A DNA stretch of 8,142 nt. It comes from Pelotomaculum_B sp041645005. Lineage in GTDB: Bacteria > Bacillota > Desulfotomaculia > Desulfotomaculales > Pelotomaculaceae. Numbering within the stretch: the first letter of the stretch is position 1; each line of letters begins with the position of its first letter. Made by a program: the position numbers and the translations under genes. Below are positions 5,608 to 8,142 of this stretch, in pieces. The DNA is taken from contig JBAZQW010000093.1 in the NCBI GenBank assembly GCA_041645005.1, forward strand, positions 1 to 8,142, given 5' to 3'. A model generated the notes under the pieces. That model worked only from the letters and a program-made list of their open reading frames with translations, searched no databases and was not told where the DNA came from.

Positions 5608-5947
5608 GGTGAGTAAATACATAAGCCGAGTTCTGTCGTGGGTGATCATCCATCTGGGACGCCGGTTACCCGGCGCCTCTAGCGACCTTACCCGGGAGCG
5701 GGACGGGCCGCCCCTTTGCTCCCCTATTTGGTCTTGCTCCAGGTGGGGTTTACCTAGCCGGCCGGTCGCCCGACCGCTGGTGCGCTCTTACCGCACCGTT
5801 CCACCCTTGCCTTGCGGCGGTTTACATTTCTATGGCACTTTCCTTGGGGTCGCCCCCACTGGGGATTACCCAGCACCCTGCCCTGTGGAGCTCGGACTTT
5901 CCTCAGGCGCCCTGGACAGGCGCCCGCGACCACCTGATTTACTCACC
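5608..5947 (-). ncRNA. rnpB: RNase P RNA, bacterial type A (RNase P ribozyme)
   Basis: Catalytic RNA that removes 5' leaders from pre-tRNAs with the RnpA protein. Conserved parts in order on the minus strand: the P1 5' strand GGTGAGTAAAT (5947-5937), GAGGAAAGTCCGAGCTCC (P4/J3-4 core), GCTGGGTAATCCCCAG, GGAAAGTGCCA, the TAAACCCCACC stretch, and ACAGAACTCGGCTTATG near the 3' end. The P1 3' strand ATTTACTCACC (5618-5608) pairs perfectly with the 5' strand over 11 bp, which sets the ends; length is about 340 nt. Type A is indicated by overall layout; Bacillus-like type B differs. The 3' end is the site of the repeated segments found at 4375 and 1510, so it may have been replaced by an integrating element while keeping the RNA intact. 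Confidence 0.96.
5620..5649 (-). repeat. 30-bp core shared by three rnpB 3' ends, putative attachment site
   Basis: This 30-bp stretch inside rnpB is identical at 1523-1552 and 4429-4458, in the same orientation. It covers the conserved ACAGAACTCGGCTTATG and GATCACCCACG part of the RNA. It could be the strand-exchange region of a site-specific recombinase acting on rnpB. Identity is seen directly; attachment-site function is inferred. Confidence 0.65.
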
Positions 5948-5966
5948 TTACTTTCTATGTTCTAAG

Positions 5967-5995
5967 ATTATATCAGACCTGCTTATCCCAGTAAA
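5967..5995 (-). promoter_or_regulatory. rnpB promoter inside the zinc-ribbon gene end
   Basis: On the minus strand TTTACT (5995-5990) and TATAAT (5972-5967) are 17 bases apart; the -35 element lies in the last codons of the zinc-ribbon gene and the -10 immediately follows its TGA stop. The -10 ends about 20 bases before the P1-defined RNA end, so a short 5' leader may be trimmed. Confidence 0.7.
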
Positions 5996-6689
5996 GCATC
6001 CGGCCGCAGTGGCTGCAGAGCACCAGCTCATCGCCCTGCCTTAAACGACGCATATGATGAAAAGGAATATTCACCCGGCACCCCATGCAGGTCGATTTTT
6101 CCACCTTGGCCAGGGGATCATCAAACCTCCTTTGTATCTCCGTGTACATTTGCCAGAGGTCAGCATCCACCCGTTTGAGCATCTTCTGCCTGGACAGGGG
6201 GATTTTCGCCAGTTGCTGCCTCACCTTCTCCTGGCTGGCCAGCAGTGTCCCGTGCTTTTTCCTGTAATCTTCGGCTTTCTTGCTCAGTTCGGCACTCATC
6301 GCTTCCAGCCGGGAGCGGAGGTCGTCCTGCTCCTCCATGATAGCCAGGATCTCGTCTTCGGTCCGCTTTACTTTTTCATCTAAACTCTCAAGCTTCAAAC
6401 TGCTTGTGTTTACCTCTTTGGGGTTGGTGATTGAACCGCCGTATAGTTTTTCCCCAAGGCTTTTAATCTGATCACTGGCGGAGGCGACATCCATTTCCTT
6501 CGTTTTTTTAACTCTTTTCTGTGAACTGTACTCTTCCTTAAGCTTGTTGAAAATCAAGCGGCCCTGCTCAATATCTGCTTTAAGAGATTTTAACTCTCCG
6601 GAAAACTGTCCCTCCCTCAGTTTCTGTTCCAGGGCTTTTCTTTGTCCATCTAGCATCTGGATTTCCCAGAGCTGCTTTAAATCGGGCAT
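5973..6689 (-). CDS. Coiled-coil C4-type zinc-ribbon protein (DUF164 family)
   Basis: A soluble 238-aa protein. Residues 5-165 form a long charged antiparallel coiled coil, with the family motif region LYGGSITNPKEV at 82-93. Residues 200-232 are the C4 zinc ribbon, CMGC (201-204) and CSHC (225-228), all four cysteines present, followed by GRMLYW. The family is widespread in bacteria, related in shape to FlgN/CdsZ-type adaptors, and often sits near Nif3 and RNase H/RNase P genes; a nucleic-acid or protein adaptor role is suspected but unproven here. AAGGGGAGG at 6695-6703 sets the ATG. It is 50 bases downstream of the Nif3 gene across a hairpin, and its end holds the rnpB promoter. Confidence 0.92.
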   Translation of the reverse strand: MPDLKQLWEIQMLDGQRKALEQKLREGQFSGELKSLKADIEQGRLIFNKLKEEYSSQKRVKKTKEMDVASASDQIKSLGEKLYGGSITNPKEVNTSSLKLESLDEKVKRTEDEILAIMEEQDDLRSRLEAMSAELSKKAEDYRKKHGTLLASQEKVRQQLAKIPLSRQKMLKRVDADLWQMYTEIQRRFDDPLAKVEKSTCMGCRVNIPFHHMRRLRQGDELVLCSHCGRMLYWDKQV

Positions 6690-6702
6690 ATTAACCTCCC
6701 CT

Positions 6703-6741
6703 TAAAAAATAATAAAAGATAGGAAGCGCTGCATCCTATCT
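6703..6741 (-). terminator. Hairpin with U-rich tail between the Nif3 and zinc-ribbon genes
   Basis: AGATAGGA (6741-6734 on minus) pairs with TCCTATCT (6724-6717), overlapping the Nif3 stop codon, followed by TTTATTATTTTTT. This is a good intrinsic terminator shape. Because the zinc-ribbon ribosome site follows at once and no separate promoter is evident, it may be a partial terminator or attenuator that lowers downstream expression. Confidence 0.65.
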
Positions 6742-7858
6742 AAAAATATGCGAATGGGTCGGTATTGGTTTGCGCCAGCAGCAAATCAATACTCATATTT
6801 TCATCGCGGCACCGGCCTGCCAGAAAGCTTTGCAATACTGGTAAAACAACCGCCTCTGTGCCATAGTGCCCCGCGTCTATGAATTTCAGGCCGGCTTCCA
6901 CCATCTCCTGGGCCGCATGGTATTTAAGGTCCCCGGTGACAATGGTGTCCGCTCCCGCCCTGAGGGCGGTTGGCCACAGATCCGCGCCGGAGCCGCCGCA
7001 CACGGCTACTTTTCTGACGCCGGCCTCCTGATGGCCGCCGGTTCTTACCGCCGGCAGGTGCAGGGCTGTTTTTACTTTCTCGATAAACTGGCTGAAAGAA
7101 AGCTGCTGCGGCAGCTCACCCACGCTGCCCAGCCCGTAGGCCGGACCGGGGTTTTCCAGGGGATAAAGGTCATAAGCCACTTCCTCGTAAGGGTGGGATT
7201 TTTGCATCGCCTGGATTACATTATTTAAAATTCCCGTGGGAACAATGGTTTCCAGTTTAATCTCTTCCACTTTCTGCAGTTCACCCGCCCTGCCCAAATA
7301 GGGGTTTGTCCCGGCCAGGGGTTTAAAAGTCCCGGCGCCTTTGGTCATAAAGGAGCAGTGGCTGTAGTCGCCGATCCAGCCGGCGCCCGCCTCTGCAATG
7401 GCACTGCGAACGTTTTCCGCGTGATCCTCCGGTACGAAAACCGCCAGTTTCACGTAGGAAGCGTGCCCTGTCTGCTGCAGCACGGCCATTTTATCCAACC
7501 CCAGCCTGACGGCCAGGGCGTGATTGACTCCGCCCGCTGCCGCGTCCAAATTGGTATGCGCCGTATATACGGTGATATTATTTTTAATTAGAAAGCCGAT
7601 CAGTTCACCGGCTGGTTGACTTAAGTCAATGGATTTTAACGCCCGGAATAGCACCGGATGGTGGCTTACAATCAGGCCCGTGCCTTTTTCAACCGCCTCT
7701 TGGGCGACGCTGATATTTACGTCCAGGGTCAGCAGCACCCTTTCCACTTCCGCTCTCCGGTCGCCGACCTGCAGCCCTGAGTTGTCCCAACTTTCAGCCA
7801 GGTGACAGGGCGCCATTTCCTCTATCAACTTGAAGATTTCTTCGCATTTTACAGGCAA
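6740..7858 (-). CDS. yqfO: Nif3-like dinuclear metal centre protein (YqfO/DUF34 family)
   Basis: A 372-aa cytosolic protein of the Nif3/YqfO family, which forms hexameric rings with a two-metal site per subunit; a hydrolase-like or metallochaperone role is proposed but unsettled. The N-terminal Nif3 half has WDNSGLQVG (24-32), VSHHP with His66 and His67, and AHTNLDAAAGGVN with Asp105. Residues about 136-235 are the inserted CutA/PII-like domain of the long Gram-positive form (SHPYEEVAYDLYPLEN). The C-terminal half supplies CGGSGADLW, VTGDLKYH and DAGHYGTE with His331 and Glu335, completing the metal ligands. All key residues are present. The start is TTG at 7858, six bases after AGGGGG (7866-7871 region), and it overlaps the trmK end by 10 bases, so translational coupling is likely. 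The trmK-nif3 pair is conserved in Firmicutes. Confidence 0.96.
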   Translation of the reverse strand: MPVKCEEIFKLIEEMAPCHLAESWDNSGLQVGDRRAEVERVLLTLDVNISVAQEAVEKGTGLIVSHHPVLFRALKSIDLSQPAGELIGFLIKNNITVYTAHTNLDAAAGGVNHALAVRLGLDKMAVLQQTGHASYVKLAVFVPEDHAENVRSAIAEAGAGWIGDYSHCSFMTKGAGTFKPLAGTNPYLGRAGELQKVEEIKLETIVPTGILNNVIQAMQKSHPYEEVAYDLYPLENPGPAYGLGSVGELPQQLSFSQFIEKVKTALHLPAVRTGGHQEAGVRKVAVCGGSGADLWPTALRAGADTIVTGDLKYHAAQEMVEAGLKFIDAGHYGTEAVVLPVLQSFLAGRCRDENMSIDLLLAQTNTDPFAYF

Positions 7859-8142
7859 CCAGCTATCCCCCTGATTTGTGACAGTTTCGTTTTTATTTCC
7901 AGGGCTTTTTCCCTGGCGGCATCGCTATTGGCGGACTCCAGCCCGGCCAGTATCTGCTCGTACAAACCCGCGATCCTCTCCGCGTAGCGGCCCAGCAGCG
8001 GGTCTTTCTTTTCCAGCAGCCTGGGGCCCAACTCCAGCAAGAAAGGGTCTTTAGTTTCTTCCTGGCCGGGTATGGCCATGATCACAATATATATTTTACC
8101 GCCGTCTTCTACAAGCCTCTCATCGCTTATTTTCCAGCCGTT
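7849..8142 (-). CDS. trmK: tRNA (adenine22-N1)-methyltransferase TrmK, C-terminal part
   Basis: Only the last 97 codons are inside the window; the gene enters from the right edge. It reads NGWKISDERLVEDGGKIYIV, then FLLELGPRLLEKKDPLL and a C-terminal helical region ending in GIAGCL. The first part is the last strand region of the SAM-dependent methyltransferase domain, the second the TrmK coiled-coil tail. TrmK methylates N1 of A22 in tRNA-Ser and others. A GTG at 8085 is an internal codon, not the start, because the frame stays open and family-like to the edge. The stop overlaps the start of the Nif3 gene, the usual arrangement. The SAM-binding half is not visible, so identity rests on the tail and the neighbour. 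Confidence 0.9.
   Translation of the reverse strand, partial: NGWKISDERLVEDGGKIYIVIMAIPGQEETKDPFLLELGPRLLEKKDPLLGRYAERIAGLYEQILAGLESANSDAAREKALEIKTKLSQIRGIAGCL

Noticed and set aside
5585..6044. Plus-strand open frames of 126 and 70 codons across rnpB
   Set aside because: They are antisense to the RNase P RNA, whose conserved sequence and P1 pairing explain the region; no ribosome site or family likeness.
6866..7228. Plus-strand frames opposite the Nif3 gene
   Set aside because: The minus frame encodes all Nif3 metal ligands; the opposite frames are composition artefacts.

Overview
The right third of the window is chromosomal backbone of an anaerobic Clostridia-type Firmicute. I infer the Desulfotomaculum/Pelotomaculum group from protein style, strong AGGAGG-type ribosome sites and frequent TTG starts; no marker fixes the species. 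Reading leftwards on the minus strand it holds the end of trmK (tRNA m1A22 methyltransferase), a Nif3/YqfO-family gene that overlaps it, a coiled-coil C4 zinc-ribbon protein, and rnpB, the bacterial type A RNase P RNA. The rnpB promoter lies inside the end of the zinc-ribbon gene.

Left of rnpB the sequence becomes accessory and mostly lower in GC. The main structural signal is that the 3' end of rnpB occurs three times in direct orientation: in the intact gene (about 5608-5649), as an 84-bp copy with its terminator (4375-4458), and as a longer, diverged fragment (about 1510-1635). A 30-bp core is identical in all three. This is the pattern left by elements that integrate into the 3' end of an RNA gene and displace the old end. 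No integrase is visible in the window.

The repeats define two segments. The inner one (4459-5565) holds a single lipoprotein, an amino-acid-type ABC substrate-binding protein whose two lobes are in circularly permuted order. The outer one (about 1640-4374) holds a MerR-family regulator with signs of decay, a toxin-antitoxin operon (MqsR-like toxin, then a zinc-finger/HTH/Panacea antitoxin) with its own promoter, candidate operators and terminator, and a wrecked short-chain dehydrogenase.

The far left holds a frameshifted IS21-family istA running off the window, a divergent ParB-like-fold gene, and three 23-bp repeats that resemble an IS21-type terminus. The ParB-like gene may therefore lie inside the insertion element. 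Overall, the window is a conserved tRNA/RNA-processing neighbourhood with an accumulated, partly decayed island on the 3' side of rnpB.
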